Positions 27,334 through 39,554 of a stretch of DNA of 64,000 nt are shown in pieces. The position numbers were made by a program, and so were the translations under genes. This DNA comes from CAWGMT01 sp963823675 (GTDB taxonomy: Bacteria; Planctomycetota; Planctomycetia; Isosphaerales; Isosphaeraceae): positions 124,001 through 188,000 of the forward strand of contig CAWGMT010000009.1 in assembly GCA_963823675.1 (NCBI GenBank), given 5' to 3'. Position 1 is the stretch's first letter; every line of letters starts with the position of its first letter. The notes beneath the pieces are model-generated. The model saw nothing but the letters and a program-made list of their open reading frames with translations. It ran no database searches and was not told the origin of the DNA.

Positions 27334-29273
27334 TCAATTTCGCTGGTCGAGGGCCACTCCGGGCTGCTTGGCAGCCAGTAATTTCTCGAGCTGACGGTCG
27401 AGATCGGCCGAGTTCCGCAGGCTGCGGCTGACCACCTTGCCGTCGGCATCGACCAGAAACATCGTGGGCACCGAGATGATACCGTACTCGATCGCGAGGC
27501 GGCTCTCCATGCCGCCCCCTTCGAAGATCTGAGCCCAAGGAGCCTGATGTGCCGCGAGAAATGCATCGACCTCGCCACGCTCGTTGTCGAGATTGATTCC
27601 GACAATCTCCAGCCCCTTGTCGTGGTACTTCTGGTAGACCTTGACGAGCTCCGGCATCTCGACTTTGAACGGTCCGGCCCACGTGGCCCAGAAGACGTAG
27701 AGCTGCGTTTTCCCGGCGAATTGTGCCGAGTCGATGGTCTCGTTCTTGAGCCCCGGGCCTTTGAGTGCCAGTGACTTGCCGACCAGGTTGAGCCGCCGGA
27801 CGGCGCCCCGGCCTTCTTGCTGGCTTCGCTCGCGGGGTACTTCTCGACCACCTTGCTGTATTGTTCGCGAGCCGTCTTTTCCTCGCCGTTGTACTCGTTG
27901 GCGCTGGCAAGCTGAAGGAGGACGTCGGGCGCCTCGTCCGAGTCGGCAAACTTGTCGAGGAACGCCTCGAGATCCGTCATCCACTTCTTCTGATTGGCCA
28001 GCAGGTTGGCTCCCGGCTTCTCGTTGGCGATCGCGAAGTCGACCTCGACCGAGCGATACGCGGCATAGGAGCCGAGCTTGCCGCCGTCGGCGATGATCCG
28101 GGCCATGGGCTCCTTGCCCTGCGGATACAGCCCGGTCCGCAGCGCCCCGATCAGGCTGTTGACGACCTGCCTGTTGTAATTCAACTTCTCGTTGACGGTC
28201 GGGGCTGCCTTGACGATAGCGCGCAGGTGCGTGATCCTGCTGAGGTGATACTTCACGATCTTCTCGGGTTCTCCGCCCCGGGCCAAGTCGGCATTCTTCA
28301 CGTCGAAATCGGCGAGCGCCTTGAGGGCGGTCTCCATGGCTTCATCGCGCGGCTGCACGTTGTTGGCCTTGTCGAACAGCATCGTGCGCAGGCCGCCGGC
28401 GGCGGCCACGACCGGTTTCTCGGGATCGATCGCATAAGGAAGCTCGACGAACTTCCAGGTCGCCCCCAACCTGATCATGTCGGGAATTTGCAGGAACGCC
28501 ATCTTGGCGGGGTCCTTCTCGGCAGCCCCCGCTCCGGGAAAGATCATGGCATTCTCATAAAGCGTGACGTCCTGCTCCAGCCCCGCGTTCGAATCCGCGG
28601 GTATCACATGGGGAAAGGTGCCGTCGAAGCGATTCCAGGTCGTCTGACGGTTCCAGCCCACGAGCGACTTCCGCAGCGCGGCGACCAGCTCGTCGCGCTT
28701 CGTGGCCGCGGTCGCAACCCTGGCCACGACATCCTTGGGAACACCTGCCGCCGTGAGCTCTTCAGGCGTCGCCATCACCGTTTGCAGCAGCTCGAGGTCC
28801 CCGCTTGTCAAAGCCTGCACGAAGACTTTCGATGCCTCTTCCGCCGAGATCTGCTTCCAGGCCGCGATCTTGCGCCCCGTGACGGTGCCGGCCCGGCTGC
28901 CGCCGTGATTGAGCCAGCGGCACTCATCCAGTCGCCGGTCCCCATCGAGATCGACTTCGCGGTAGACTTCAAACCCGTCCTGATAGTAGCTCCACTGGTC
29001 GAGGCGGTTGTTGCCGTCGGTATCGACGAACTTTCTGAGCAGCTTGCCCTGGCCATCGCGCAAGGCGTAACCGATGTTGTGTCCCTTGGCGTTCAAGACG
29101 TTCTCGACCTTACATGCGTCGATCGCCGCCGCATCGGTCGGCGTGTCGCAATCGACTCCCGAAAAAGTCGGCAGCAGCTTGAGCAGGTCTCTCGGCTTCG
29201 ATTGGGCCCTAGCCGCCAGCGGCGTCAAACCCACGAGCACGAGAGTGGTCACGGAGTACAAAAGACTCCGCAT
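27334..29273 (-). CDS. Secreted thioredoxin-fold (TlpA/AhpC-TSA-like) protein lacking CxxC, one frame change
   Basis: A signal peptide (LLYSVTTLVLVGLTPLAARAQ) precedes an EF-hand-like calcium segment (VDTDGNNRLDQWSYYQDG, then VDLDGDRRLDECRW), a long helical region, and a C-terminal TlpA-like domain of about 150 residues. The frame changes by one base near 27800, after ASEASKKAGA. In the thioredoxin domain the usual WCxxC reads WATWAGPFKVEMPE: both catalytic cysteines are replaced, by Ala and Phe. The rest is preserved (LEIVGINLDNERGEVDAFLA, GIISVPTMFLVDADGKVV with the cis-Pro). It cannot act as a dithiol oxidoreductase, so a binding or chaperone role is more likely. Confidence 0.75.
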
Positions 29274-29651
29274 GGGCGTCTCCTTTCACACCGGAGCATC
29301 CAGCCAGGGATCATCCCGCAAACGGCTTGCATCAAGCACCGCGGAGTCCGGTCATTGTGGAATTCTTACAAGGCACGATCACCGAGCGCTGGTAATTCGT
29401 CAAAAACGTCGTGAGCCGGGAGGCAAACACAATCGCCTCGATCGTTTTCATCGGCATTCCGAGCAATCGGCTCAAGCCGTTCATCCGGATCTCGCTCGAG
29501 TCTGCCAGCGCCTCCGGGCATCCGGCGCAAGACTCGATCGTCAGCAAGAGCCTTCGATTTACCATGCAACACCAATGCCGCTCCTGGGTACACTTGCAGA
29601 CTCTTGAAGTCCAAAGTCATTTTCTCGCTTCACCGCGAGCCAACAACACCC
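29274..29651. other. Intergenic region between divergent genes
   Basis: About 380 bases separate the outward-facing starts of the thioredoxin-fold gene and the hydrolase gene. It must hold both promoters. I could not pick convincing -35/-10 boxes, and no repeat or RNA-like structure was recognised. Confidence 0.4.
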
Positions 29652-30769
29652 ATGAACCCACAATGGCTATCCGTTCAGATATGCATGCTTGCGTTTTTCA
29701 ACCCACCTGGTTCCGGGAAGGGGGGCGAGGGCGTGGCACGGTCGCCAATGGTTCACGCCCCGCGATACGCCGACCACACCCGGCTCTTGGTGGTCCGCGA
29801 TGGCTCGGGCCGCGAACTGCCGGTTCGTGACCGGGCCGATTGGGACGTTCGCCGCGCCCATATTCTCGCCAGCTTTCAGGAAGTGGCCGGTCCCTTGCCG
29901 GGAGGCGAGCGCAGGGTACCGCTGGAAATGAAGGTGCTGGCCACATTTCGCGAAAACGGACTGGTGCGCAAGAAGGTCACCTTCGCCGCCGAGCCAGGCG
30001 ACCGAGTCCCAGCCTGGCTGCTTGGCCCCGACGATCCTCCGGCGCCGGCAGCCCGGCGCCCCGCCGTCCTCTGCTTGCATCAAACCATCGCCATGGGCAA
30101 GGACGAACCGGTCGGGCTGGGAACGAACACCGACTTGCAGTACGCCGCGAGCTCGCCGATCGCGGATACGTCACACTGTCGCCCGATTACCCCAATTTCG
30201 GCGAATACCACCTCGACGTCTATGGCCTGGGCTACCAGAGTGCGACCATGAAAGCCGTCTGGAACAATCTCAGAGCGGTCGATTTGCTCGGCAGCCTGAA
30301 GGAAGTCAACCCGGAGCGAATCGGCACCATCGGCCACTCGCTGGGGGGCCATAACGCCATATTCACGGCGCTCTTCGACTCGCGGATCAAGGCCGTCGTC
30401 TCGTCGTGCGGTTTCAACGCCTTTCCCTGTTATTACAACGGCAACATCGCCGGTTGGTCGCACCAGGGCTATATGCCACGGCTTCGGACGGTGCATGGCC
30501 TCGATCTCAAGAAGGTCCCCTTCGACTTCCCCGAGTTGATCGCGGCGCTCGCGCCGCGCGGCTTCTTCACCAACTCACCCCTTCATGACGCCAATTTCGA
30601 GGTCAAAGGGGTGAGAGTCTGCCTCGATGCAGCCCAGCCCGTCTACGCGCTCCTTGGAGCCGCCGATCACCTGAGCGCCGTCTTTCCCAACGCCCAGCAC
30701 GCCTTTCCAAAGGAGGCTCGATCGCGCACTTACGAATTCCTGGACCGGATCCTGAAACGGTCTCATTAG
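29652..30769 (+). CDS. Alpha/beta hydrolase (dienelactone-hydrolase-like), one frame change
   Basis: ATG 29652 gives MNPQWLSVQICMLAF. The protein then reads as a planctomycete esterase/dienelactone-hydrolase-like enzyme: PAWLLGPDDPP, PAVLCLHQTIAMGKDEP, then after a one-base loss near 30143 ELADRGYVTLSPDYPNFGEY. The nucleophile Ser is in IGHSLGGHNAIF, the acid in LLGAADHLSAVF and the His in AQHAFPKEARSRTYEFLD. The missing base fits a CCC run shortened to CC. The repaired length is about 373 residues. Substrate is unknown; acetyl-xylan-esterase-like and DLH-like proteins are the nearest recalled relatives. Confidence 0.78.
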
Positions 30770-30860
30770 TAGAACTGGCCAAACGACTTGCGCCCTTGCA
30801 CTTCGCGTCTTACCAGACCTTGCCGATCATTGAGGGTCCACGCAGACATGCGCACACTGC

Positions 30861-30888
30861 TTGACAATCCGGAAAATCAGCGTAGTCT
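30861..30888 (+). promoter_or_regulatory. Candidate sigma-70-type promoter upstream of the NtrC-type gene
   Basis: TTGACA at 30861-30866, a 16-base spacer and TAGTCT at 30883-30888 precede the response-regulator gene by about 110 bases. The -35 is perfect; the -10 differs at two positions. Confidence 0.45.
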
Positions 30889-31002
30889 AGGTTTCTTCTC
30901 TGAACGCTCGATCCGCTCCCCGCCCGGGGCGCTGAGTGACTGAGGATCGAACTCCGGTTGCCAGGAATGGAACCACCCACCTCAACCTTGGATGAGGGCG
31001 CC

Positions 31003-32442
<1,440 letters not shown>

Positions 32443-33168
32443 GCGTCGCGGGCGCGTTGGGTTCGGTCCGTCGGGGGCGCTCGGTTCGGATCGTCGCGAG
32501 CTTCACCTCCGCAACTCGATCGCGCCCGCCTGAGGCACGATCGCCGTAAGTGCATCGTTACTCGATTTTGGACCGCAGGCAACGTACCGCCAGCTTCCGT
32601 GAACGCAACCGGGGCTCGGGTGGCGGATGATGCCCTGGAGGCCTGGCGCATGGACGGGGACGCGCGCTCAGCGAACCGACGTGATCGGCTCCACGCGCGG
32701 CGCGGCCCTTGCCGATCCGACATTCATCCTTCATCGTTCCGCCTTCATGCTTTCGTCACAGCCGGCAATGGCGGCACGACCAGCCCTTCATTCTTCATCC
32801 TTTCACCCGCCCCCCGCCGTGTCGGTTTTTTTGCGCGGTTTGCGCGGTTTGCGTTATTCCTTTTTTCGGCAATGAGTTATGACCACCTTTTCTCGAATGA
32901 TTTGCGTGGACTTATGCGTTTTTGCGCACGCCGGACGTTTGGGTGATACCTCGCACGGCGACGGTAGATCCTCCCGCGGGGCGAAACCACTCTTCAAGAA
33001 TCTCAGCTCCGATGGCTATTCGGTGTCTTGATTGCGGAGATGAGATAGAATCCGGCCAATAGAGAGAGGTGCTGGTCGGTAGCCGGATTCAGCCGCACCA
33101 GCCCGTTCCTTTGCGTTACCGGAGTCAAGATGCGGCAAGCGAATTCCTGAGCACGAAAGGGGCACAGC
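32443..33168. other. Intergenic region with low-complexity words
   Basis: About 725 bases hold no convincing gene on either strand. Visible features are repeated pyrimidine-rich words (variants of TTCATCCTTCA near 32720-32800) and a short tandem of GCGCGGTTT near 32832-32850. The last part is upstream DNA of the dioxygenase fusion gene and is noticeably richer in A and T. Confidence 0.5.
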
Positions 33169-34803
33169 ATGTTTGCGAGTAATGCGAGCGAGAGGCTCAC
33201 GGAGAAAGCGGTCAAGGCATATGCCGGGATCGAGGATGCCCGACTGCGAGAAGTGCTGGAGAGCCTGATTCGTCACCTGCACGGATGCGTGAAGGAGGTT
33301 CGACCGACGGAGCAGGAATGGGAGTTCGCCTGGGACTTCATGAGACGGATGGCAGAGTTCACTGGCGATGAGCGCAATGAGTTCTTGCTTCTGGCTGACG
33401 TGCTTGGCGTCAGCCAACTCGTCGAAGTCATCGGCCACGATCGGTCCCAGTCGGCCGTCGGGTTTGCGCTCGTCGGTCCGTTCTACCGGGCGAATGCCCC
33501 CTTCCGTCAGCGGGGCGAGTCCGTCGTCAGTGCCGATACCGCCGGCGACCGGGTTCGCATCACGGGCAAGGTCTACGACCTAGACAGCGGCAAGCCGCTC
33601 GCCGGTGCCGTGCTCGACGTGTGGCAGGCCGCGACGAACGGGCTTTATGAGAACCAGGATGAGAACCAGCCCGACTACAATCTCCGCGGGCTGTTTCGCA
33701 CGGACGAGGCGGGAACCTTTGAACTGGTGGCGCTCTTGCCGACACCGTATCCGGTCCCCACCGACGGGCCAGTGGGCGAACTGTTGCGGGTCGCCAAGCG
33801 GTCCGTGCTCCGCCCCGCCCACATTCACTTCATCGTTAGAGCGCCGGGTTACGAGACTCTGATCACGCAAGTGTTCGTGGACGGCGACGATTTGATCGAT
33901 CTGGATGTGGTGTTCACCGCCAGCGACAACATGATCGGCAAGTTTCAGCGTGACGGGGACCACTACCGCCTCCAGTACGACTTCCAGTTGAAAACGGGCG
34001 TCTCGATGAATTCCTGTGGCAACGTGTTGCAAACGAATGAATGGATGGTGAATATGAAGGCGCTTCGGTTCAATCAAACGGGGTCTTTGTCTGAATTGAG
34101 AGTGACATCGATGGCCCAACCTGTTCACCGGCACGGAGAGGTGCTGGTAAGGGTTCAGGCCGCAGCGATCAATCCCAGCGACGTGAAGAATGTCATGGGA
34201 AAGATGAATCAGACTACGCTTCCTCGAACGCCAGGCCGAGATTTCGCCGGAGTGATCGAGCAAGGCCCGGCCGACCTCATTGGTCGCTCGGTATTCGGGA
34301 CGGGAGGCGACCTCGGTTTCCGCCGAGACGGCTCGCACGCCGAGTATTTGATCGTGCCTGTGGAGGCTGTCGTCCCCCGCCCCGATCGGCTCAGTGCCGA
34401 GCAGGCGGCCGCGATGGGACTGGCCTACGAACTGGTGGCGACGGCGACAGCAGGGCACGGGGCTGACGTGGTGCTTGATGTCGTCGGGGGCCCTCTGTTC
34501 GAGCCGTGCCTGAAGAGCCTGGCTCACAGGGGGAGGCAAGTTGCCATCGCCAGCACCGGCGACCCGAAAGTGAGCTTCGACCTCGTGGACTTTTACCATC
34601 GGGAGGGCCGCCTGTTCGGTGTCGATACCCTCAAGCTAGGGTTTGCCGAGAGTGCGAGTGTGCTGCGGGGGTTGTTGAAGGGAATCGAATCTGGTGAGTT
34701 CAAGCCCCCGGAACTGGAAACCGTGACTCTTGATGGAGCGGTGTCTGCGTACCAGGCCATCAACTCTGGCACCGCCCGAAAGAAGCAGGTAATCGTCTTC
34801 TGA
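33169..34803 (+). CDS. Intradiol (hydroxyquinol-type) dioxygenase fused to a truncated MDR quinone oxidoreductase
   Basis: One uninterrupted frame encodes two enzymes. Residues 1-275 are a hydroxyquinol/catechol 1,2-dioxygenase: an N-terminal helical dimerisation domain, then Fe(III) ligands Tyr160 (LYENQ), Tyr194 (TPYPVP), His218 and His220 (PAHIHF). It would open an aromatic ring between adjacent hydroxyls. Residues 296-544 start with Met (MKALRFNQTGSLSELRV) and are a zinc-independent MDR reductase. The MDR part jumps from AAMGLAYELVATA to GHGADVVLDVVGG, so the Rossmann core with the glycine-rich NADPH motif is absent, about 75 residues by family length. The reductase half is probably inactive. 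The linker may be a former intergenic stretch that lost its stop. Confidence 0.8.
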   Translation: MFASNASERLTEKAVKAYAGIEDARLREVLESLIRHLHGCVKEVRPTEQEWEFAWDFMRRMAEFTGDERNEFLLLADVLGVSQLVEVIGHDRSQSAVGFALVGPFYRANAPFRQRGESVVSADTAGDRVRITGKVYDLDSGKPLAGAVLDVWQAATNGLYENQDENQPDYNLRGLFRTDEAGTFELVALLPTPYPVPTDGPVGELLRVAKRSVLRPAHIHFIVRAPGYETLITQVFVDGDDLIDLDVVFTASDNMIGKFQRDGDHYRLQYDFQLKTGVSMNSCGNVLQTNEWMVNMKALRFNQTGSLSELRVTSMAQPVHRHGEVLVRVQAAAINPSDVKNVMGKMNQTTLPRTPGRDFAGVIEQGPADLIGRSVFGTGGDLGFRRDGSHAEYLIVPVEAVVPRPDRLSAEQAAAMGLAYELVATATAGHGADVVLDVVGGPLFEPCLKSLAHRGRQVAIASTGDPKVSFDLVDFYHREGRLFGVDTLKLGFAESASVLRGLLKGIESGEFKPPELETVTLDGAVSAYQAINSGTARKKQVIVF

Positions 34804-35020
34804 ATTCTCCCATCGACTCTCTCACACGCCGGACGGAAACGCGATCCCAAATCACACAACCAACAGCAGCCTGCGCTATCCGCAAAGCATCTCGTACACG
34901 TGCTTGCGACCATAGGTCGCCCGCTTGTCCGGGGTCCGGACATGTTTGCGCGTCGATCAGACCGAAGCGCGGTGCGTCAATGAGCGAGTCCGGCTAGGCA
35001 GCCGGCGCGGGGGTCCGAAA

Positions 35021-36815
35021 TCATGCTCGAGGTGGCTTCCGGTTGGCGGCCGCGACGCGCGTACCCCACTCGCGCATCGTCGGGCTGCAGTCGGTCGGGT
35101 CGATGTCGACCTCGATCAGGCAGGGGCCTTCGTGGCCCAGGGCCGTCTGGAATGCGGCCGCCAGCTCGCCGGCCGTCCTGGCGCGGAGGCCCAGGCCCGC
35201 CCCCTCGCGGTTGGTCAGCACGGCCATCAGCCCGGCGTAGTCCCAGTTCTTGATCTTGTTGTACGGCCCCTCGTGGATCGCGTCCTCGATGATGTAGCCG
35301 TGGTTGTTCACCAGGACGATGATCGCCCGCGTCCGGTGCCGGATCATCGTCGAGACCTCCTGCGCCGTGAGCTGGAACGACCCGTCGCCGATCATTGCGA
35401 TCACCCGCCGGGGCCCCTGAAAGCCCAGCTCGTAGCCGAGCGTGGCCGGGACCGACCAGCCGATCGAGCCGGCCTGGAACTGGATCTCGAAGCGGCAGCC
35501 CTCGGGGAGGCGTGTCTCCAGGCCGTGGAACCACGAGTCGCCCGTCTCGACCAAGAGCGCCGTTCCCGCGCCCAGGGCCGCGCGGACCTGGCGGGCGACC
35601 TCTTCGATCCTCAGTCTCGCATCGGGGGCCGCGGGGGCGGCCGGGGCGGCGGGCGGCCGTCCGGCGCGGAACTCGCGGAGCGAGGCGGCGTTGCGCCGCA
35701 CCTGGGCGGCCAGGGCGGCGAGGAAGTCGGCGAGCGCCACGTCGGCGTAGGTCGCGCCGGCAGGCGGATCTCCTCGGGCATGGCCAGGACCATCCGCTTC
35801 GGGTCGAGGGCCGTGGTGAAGCCGGTCGTCGCATAGTCCGACAGGATCGTCCCGGCGAGCAGGTACGCGCCGGCCGACTCCACGACCGCGGCGACGCCCG
35901 GCCAGCTCACGGGCCCCCAGTAGATGCCGATGAATCCCGGGTGGGTCTCCGGGAACATCCCCTTGCCGCCGGGCGCCACGGCCACGGCGTAGCCCGAGGC
36001 GTCGGCCAGCGCCCGGAACCCCTCCGACGCGCCGGGGCGACGGAGCTTCGAGCCCGCCACCAGCACCGGCCGCCGGGCGGCGTCGAGCAGCTCGGCGGCG
36101 TGCGCCACGGCGTCGGCCAGCGCCGCGCGGTCGCTGACCGGCGCCGCGTCGAACCGCTTCGGGCGCGGCGGCGGGACGGCCAGGGGGGCCAGGTTGCAGG
36201 CGATCTCCAGCATCACGGGCTTCCGCCGCCGCAGCGCCAGGTCGATCGCCCGATCGATCGTCCCCGGCGCGTCGGCCGCGCGCTCGACGGCGAAGGCCCC
36301 GGCCGTCACCTCGGCGTAGATCTTCCGCTGGTAGTCGTAGCGCACCTCGCCCAGCGCGTGGTGGATCAGGCGGTCCTGCGCCCGGAGTCGCTGTTGATCC
36401 CGCCGACGATGACGAGCACGGGCAGGTCCTCGGCGTAGGCGCAGGCCACGGCGTTGAGTGCGCTCAAGCCGCCGACGCTGTAAGTCACGACGAAGGCCGA
36501 GACCCCGTTGGAGCGCGCATAGCCGTCGGCCGCGTATCCGGCGTTGAGCTCGTTGCAGCACCCGATCATCTTGATCCGGGGGTTGGTCAGGAGCTGGTCG
36601 AGCAGCACCAGGTTGAAGTCGCCGGGGACGACGAAGTAGTGCCGGACCCCGGCCTGCTCGAGCCGGGTCGCCAGGTAGCCTCCGACGGTCACCGACTCAT
36701 CGCGCCCGGCGGGCGGGGCCTGCGTCCCGAGCGCCTCGTCCGCCGCCACGACCTCCGCGCCGATCAGGCCGGCGGCCGTGGTGCCCATGAACTCGCGCCG
36801 TGTCAACTGCGACAT
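35021..36815 (-). CDS. Pyruvate/indolepyruvate decarboxylase-like ThDP enzyme with twin-arginine leader, frameshifted
   Basis: The start ATG at 36813-36815 follows GGAGG by eight bases. A Tat-like leader, LTRREFMGTTAAGLIGAEVV, precedes the ThDP PYR domain (catalytic Glu in GCCNELNAGYAADGYAR), a central domain and the PP domain (GDGSFQLTAQEVSTMIRH, then VNNHGYIIEDAIHEGPYNKI). Frame changes lie near 36385 and 35755. The reaction expected is non-oxidative decarboxylation of pyruvate to acetaldehyde; a related 2-keto acid is possible. A twin-arginine leader on a ThDP decarboxylase is unexpected, because the family is cytoplasmic. It is the last gene of the minus-strand pyruvate block. Confidence 0.78.
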
Positions 36816-36849
36816 GAGATGAACCTCCGAGAACAGTGCGGCTTCTCCC

Positions 36850-37377
36850 AGAGCGAAAACCAAAGCAGACTATTCTCCTTCTTCACGTAGGCCGCGGGGT
36901 CGGTGCCGCGGGCGTTGACGACTACGGCCGCGCCGAGCCGGCCGGCCAGCTCGAGCTTTTCGTCGTCCACTTCGCCGAGTAGCCGGTGTTCTGCTGCGCC
37001 TCGCAGAGCGTCTCCCAGCCCGACCAGCAGTACTTGCAGTGCCCGCAGGCGGTGCGCAGCCACGGCACGCCGACCCGATCGCCCTCACGCAAATGGGTGA
37101 CGCCGGGACCGACGGCCGCGACGTGCCCGACCCCCTCGTGGCCCGGGATGAACGGCGGCTTCGGCTTGGCCGGCCAGTCGCCGCTGGCGGCGTGCAGGTC
37201 GGTCCCGCACATGCCGCAGGCATGCACCTTCACCAGGACCTGGCCCGTCCCCGGCTGCGGGATGGGCACCTCCTCGATCGTCAGTGGCCTGCCGAACTCG
37301 TGGTGCGCTCCCCAGAGCCTGTCGGCCGGGACATTGTCCGGGCCAAGGCTATCGTACTCAACGCGAGTCGCAGTCAA
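36850..37377 (-). pseudogene. Zinc alcohol dehydrogenase remnant (AdhP-like)
   Basis: The N-terminal catalytic half is intact: VPIPQPGTGQVLVKVHACGM, CGTDLHAASGDWP (catalytic Cys), PFIPGHEGVGHV (catalytic His-Glu) and the structural zinc cysteines in RTACGHCKYCWSGWETLC. After QQNTGYSA the sequence jumps, in another frame, to VDDEKLELAGRLGAAVVVNA and TDPAAYVKKE, skipping the Rossmann glycine motif (about 65 residues by family length). It then ends in a repeat-like word just before the decarboxylase gene. About half of a normal 340-residue enzyme is missing. It would have reduced acetaldehyde made by the downstream decarboxylase. Confidence 0.75.
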
Positions 37378-37389
37378 GGCAGATCCTCC

Positions 37390-39103
37390 CTAAACGGGGA
37401 CTCGTTCGCCGGGCGCGGTCTGCGGGTACTCCGGCGTCCACTGCGCGGCCGCGACCCTGTCGCGCAACTCCTCGGCGCTCGTCGGCGGCGCAACCCCGGC
37501 CCGCTGGGCCTCCAGCCCGACCGCCGTGGCGATCGCCCGGGCCACGCCGCGGACGTCGCGCAGGGCGGGCAGGAGCGAGCCGGACGGGTCCGTTCGCGCC
37601 GGGGAGTGCTCGCCCAGCGCCCGGGCGGCGGCCAGCATCATCCCGTCGGTCACCCGCCGGGCCCCCGACGCGACCACGCCCAGCCCGACCGCCGGGAAGA
37701 TGAACACGTTGTTGCACTGGGCGATCGGGATCGTCCGGCCCTCGTACTGCACCGGCGGGTAGGGCGAGCCGGTGGCGACCAGGGCCCGCCCGTCGGTCCA
37801 GCGGATGAGGTCCTCGGGGCTGGCCTCGGAGCGGGCCGTGGGGTTCGAGAGCGGGAAGATCACCGGCCGCTCGACCTTGCGGGCCATCTCGCGGACGATC
37901 GGCTCCGTGAACGCACCGCCGACGGTCGACAGGCCGATCAGGATGGTCGCCTCGATCTGGCCGATCACGTCCGCCAATCCGATGGAGCCATGAAACGTCC
38001 GCGGCCAGTTCGCCACGCGCTCGGCCGGCTGGGCGTACACGCGCTGCTCGGGCGTCAGGTCCGTGCGCCCCGCGTGGAGCAGGCCGTCCTTGTCCACCAG
38101 CCAGAACCGGGCCCGGGCCTCGGCCTCGGAGAGGCCGTCCTGCACGAGCGCCGCCCGCAGGTAGTCGGCGACGCCGACGGCGGCCGACCCGGCGCCGAGG
38201 AACGACGATCTGCTGGTCGCGCAGCCGCTTGCCGGTCACTCCGACCGCCCCCAGGATGGCGCCCAGCGCGACGGCCGCCGTCCCCTGGATGTCGTCGTTG
38301 AACGTCAGCAACTCGTCCCGGTAGCGCTCCAGGATCGGGCGGGCGTGCGGCGTCGCGAAGTCCTCCCACTGAAGGCAGGTGTTCGGCAGCTCCTGCTGCA
38401 CGGCCCGGACGAACTGATCGACGAAGTCGAAGTAGGCCGGTCCCGTCACCCGCTCGTGCCGCCAGCCGAGGTACTCGGGATCATTGAGCCGCTCGGCGTT
38501 GTTGGTCCCCACGTCCAGCACGATCGGCAGCGTCCGCTCGGGGCGGATCCCGCCGATGAGCGTGTACAGGGAGAGCTTGCCGATGGGGATGCCCAGGCCG
38601 CCGGCCCCCTGGTCGCCGATGCCCAGGATGCGCTCGCCGTCGGTGACGACGATGACGTCCACCTCCGGGTTGGGACGGTTGCGCAACAGCGCCGGGATCG
38701 AGTCGCGCAGCGGATAGGAGACGAACAGGCCGCGAGGTCGTCGGTAGATGTGGCTGAACTGCTCACAGGCTTGCGCGACCACCGGCGTGTAGACGATGGG
38801 CGTCATCTCCTCGATGTGGTCGAGGAGGAGCCGGTAGAAGAGGACTTCGTTGGTGTCCTGCAAGGCGCGCAGGTAGATGTGCCGCTCGAGGTCGTCGTCT
38901 TTCCGACTGTAGGCCTCGTAGGCGCGGACCACTTGCTGATCCAGGCTCTCGACCTGCGGCGGCAGCAGCCCGTGCAGGCCGAGCCGGCTCCGCTCGCCCT
39001 CCGTGAATGCCGTGCCCTTGTTCAGGGCCGGGTGGTTGAGGAGATCGACGCCACGGGGGCCGTCAGCAGGAGCTGATGGTCCGGATTGCTGGAATGTCGT
39101 CAT
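37390..39103 (-). CDS. NAD-dependent malic enzyme, one frame change
   Basis: This enzyme oxidatively decarboxylates malate to pyruvate. The N-terminal malic domain shows ALNKGTAFTEGERSRLGLHG, the catalytic Tyr region EEMTPIVYTPVVAQACEQFS and the metal site LLTFNDDIQGTAAVALG. After a one-base loss near 38205 the NAD-binding domain follows with FLGAGSAAVGVADYLRAALV, then ARFWLVDKDGLLHAGR and IFPLSNPTARSEASPEDLI. The repaired length of about 570 residues matches the large bacterial MaeA/SfcA type. It lies between lutC and the alcohol dehydrogenase remnant on the same strand. The nearest symbol would be maeA, not assigned because cofactor preference is not proved. Confidence 0.85.
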
Positions 39104-39185
39104 TGTCGCGGCCCTGTCTTCTCTCCGGGCTCGGTCCCGGACGTTCCGGGTGCTTCGGCCCCGGACGGCGCCATGAGCAGGACGG

Positions 39186-39554
39186 TCAGGCTCCGCGCAC
39201 CTGGGCGCCGTGGATGATCACCCCCTCGATGTCGCCGGTGGCGGACGGCCCCGCCAGGAAGACGCCGTAGGGGCTGGCGGCCACGTCGAGCCATCCGTAG
39301 GCGTCGTGCAGGGTCTCGACGACCGCCGCGGGGTCGAGCAGCACGACCAGGTGCTGCGACAGGACCCCCAACGCGTTCACGACCAGTTCGGTTTGCGTCA
39401 GCCAGACGGCCCCCGCCTCCGCCACCCCCAGCGGACTGCGGATCACCCCAACATCGACGTCGTTCAATTCGGACCCTGGGATCTCGGGCAGCGGCACGGC
39501 GGGTCGGGGCAGGTTCCTCCGGACCGCCTCCAGGATGGCATCGCGTGGGCTCAT
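39186..39554 (-). CDS. lutC: LutC-like LUD-domain protein, internally shortened
   Basis: The ATG overlaps the lutB stop (ATGA). It begins MSPRDAILEAVRRNLPRPAV and ends with a normal LutC core: DVDVGVIRSPLGVAEAGAVW, HLVVLLDPAAVVETLHDAYG, SPYGVFLAGPSATGDIEGVI, IHGAQ. Between PLPEIPGSELN and DVDVG about 75 residues usual for LutC are missing. Near 39190 the frame also changes, and the true tail (ARSLTVLLMAPS) is in the neighbouring frame. LutC is part of the LutABC L-lactate oxidase system. With the deletion, function is uncertain. Confidence 0.7.
   Translation of the reverse strand: MSPRDAILEAVRRNLPRPAVPLPEIPGSELNDVDVGVIRSPLGVAEAGAVWLTQTELVVNALGVLSQHLVVLLDPAAVVETLHDAYGWLDVAASPYGVFLAGPSATGDIEGVIIHGAQVRGA

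Noticed and set aside
34876..34945. Short minus-strand frame reading RKHVRTPDKRATYGRKHVYE then MLCG and a stop
   Set aside because: It looks like a protein C-terminus but has an in-frame stop about 24 codons upstream and no start; too short to assign.
36986..38301. Plus-strand frames over the adh and malic enzyme genes
   Set aside because: Filler-type composition opposite conserved enzymes.
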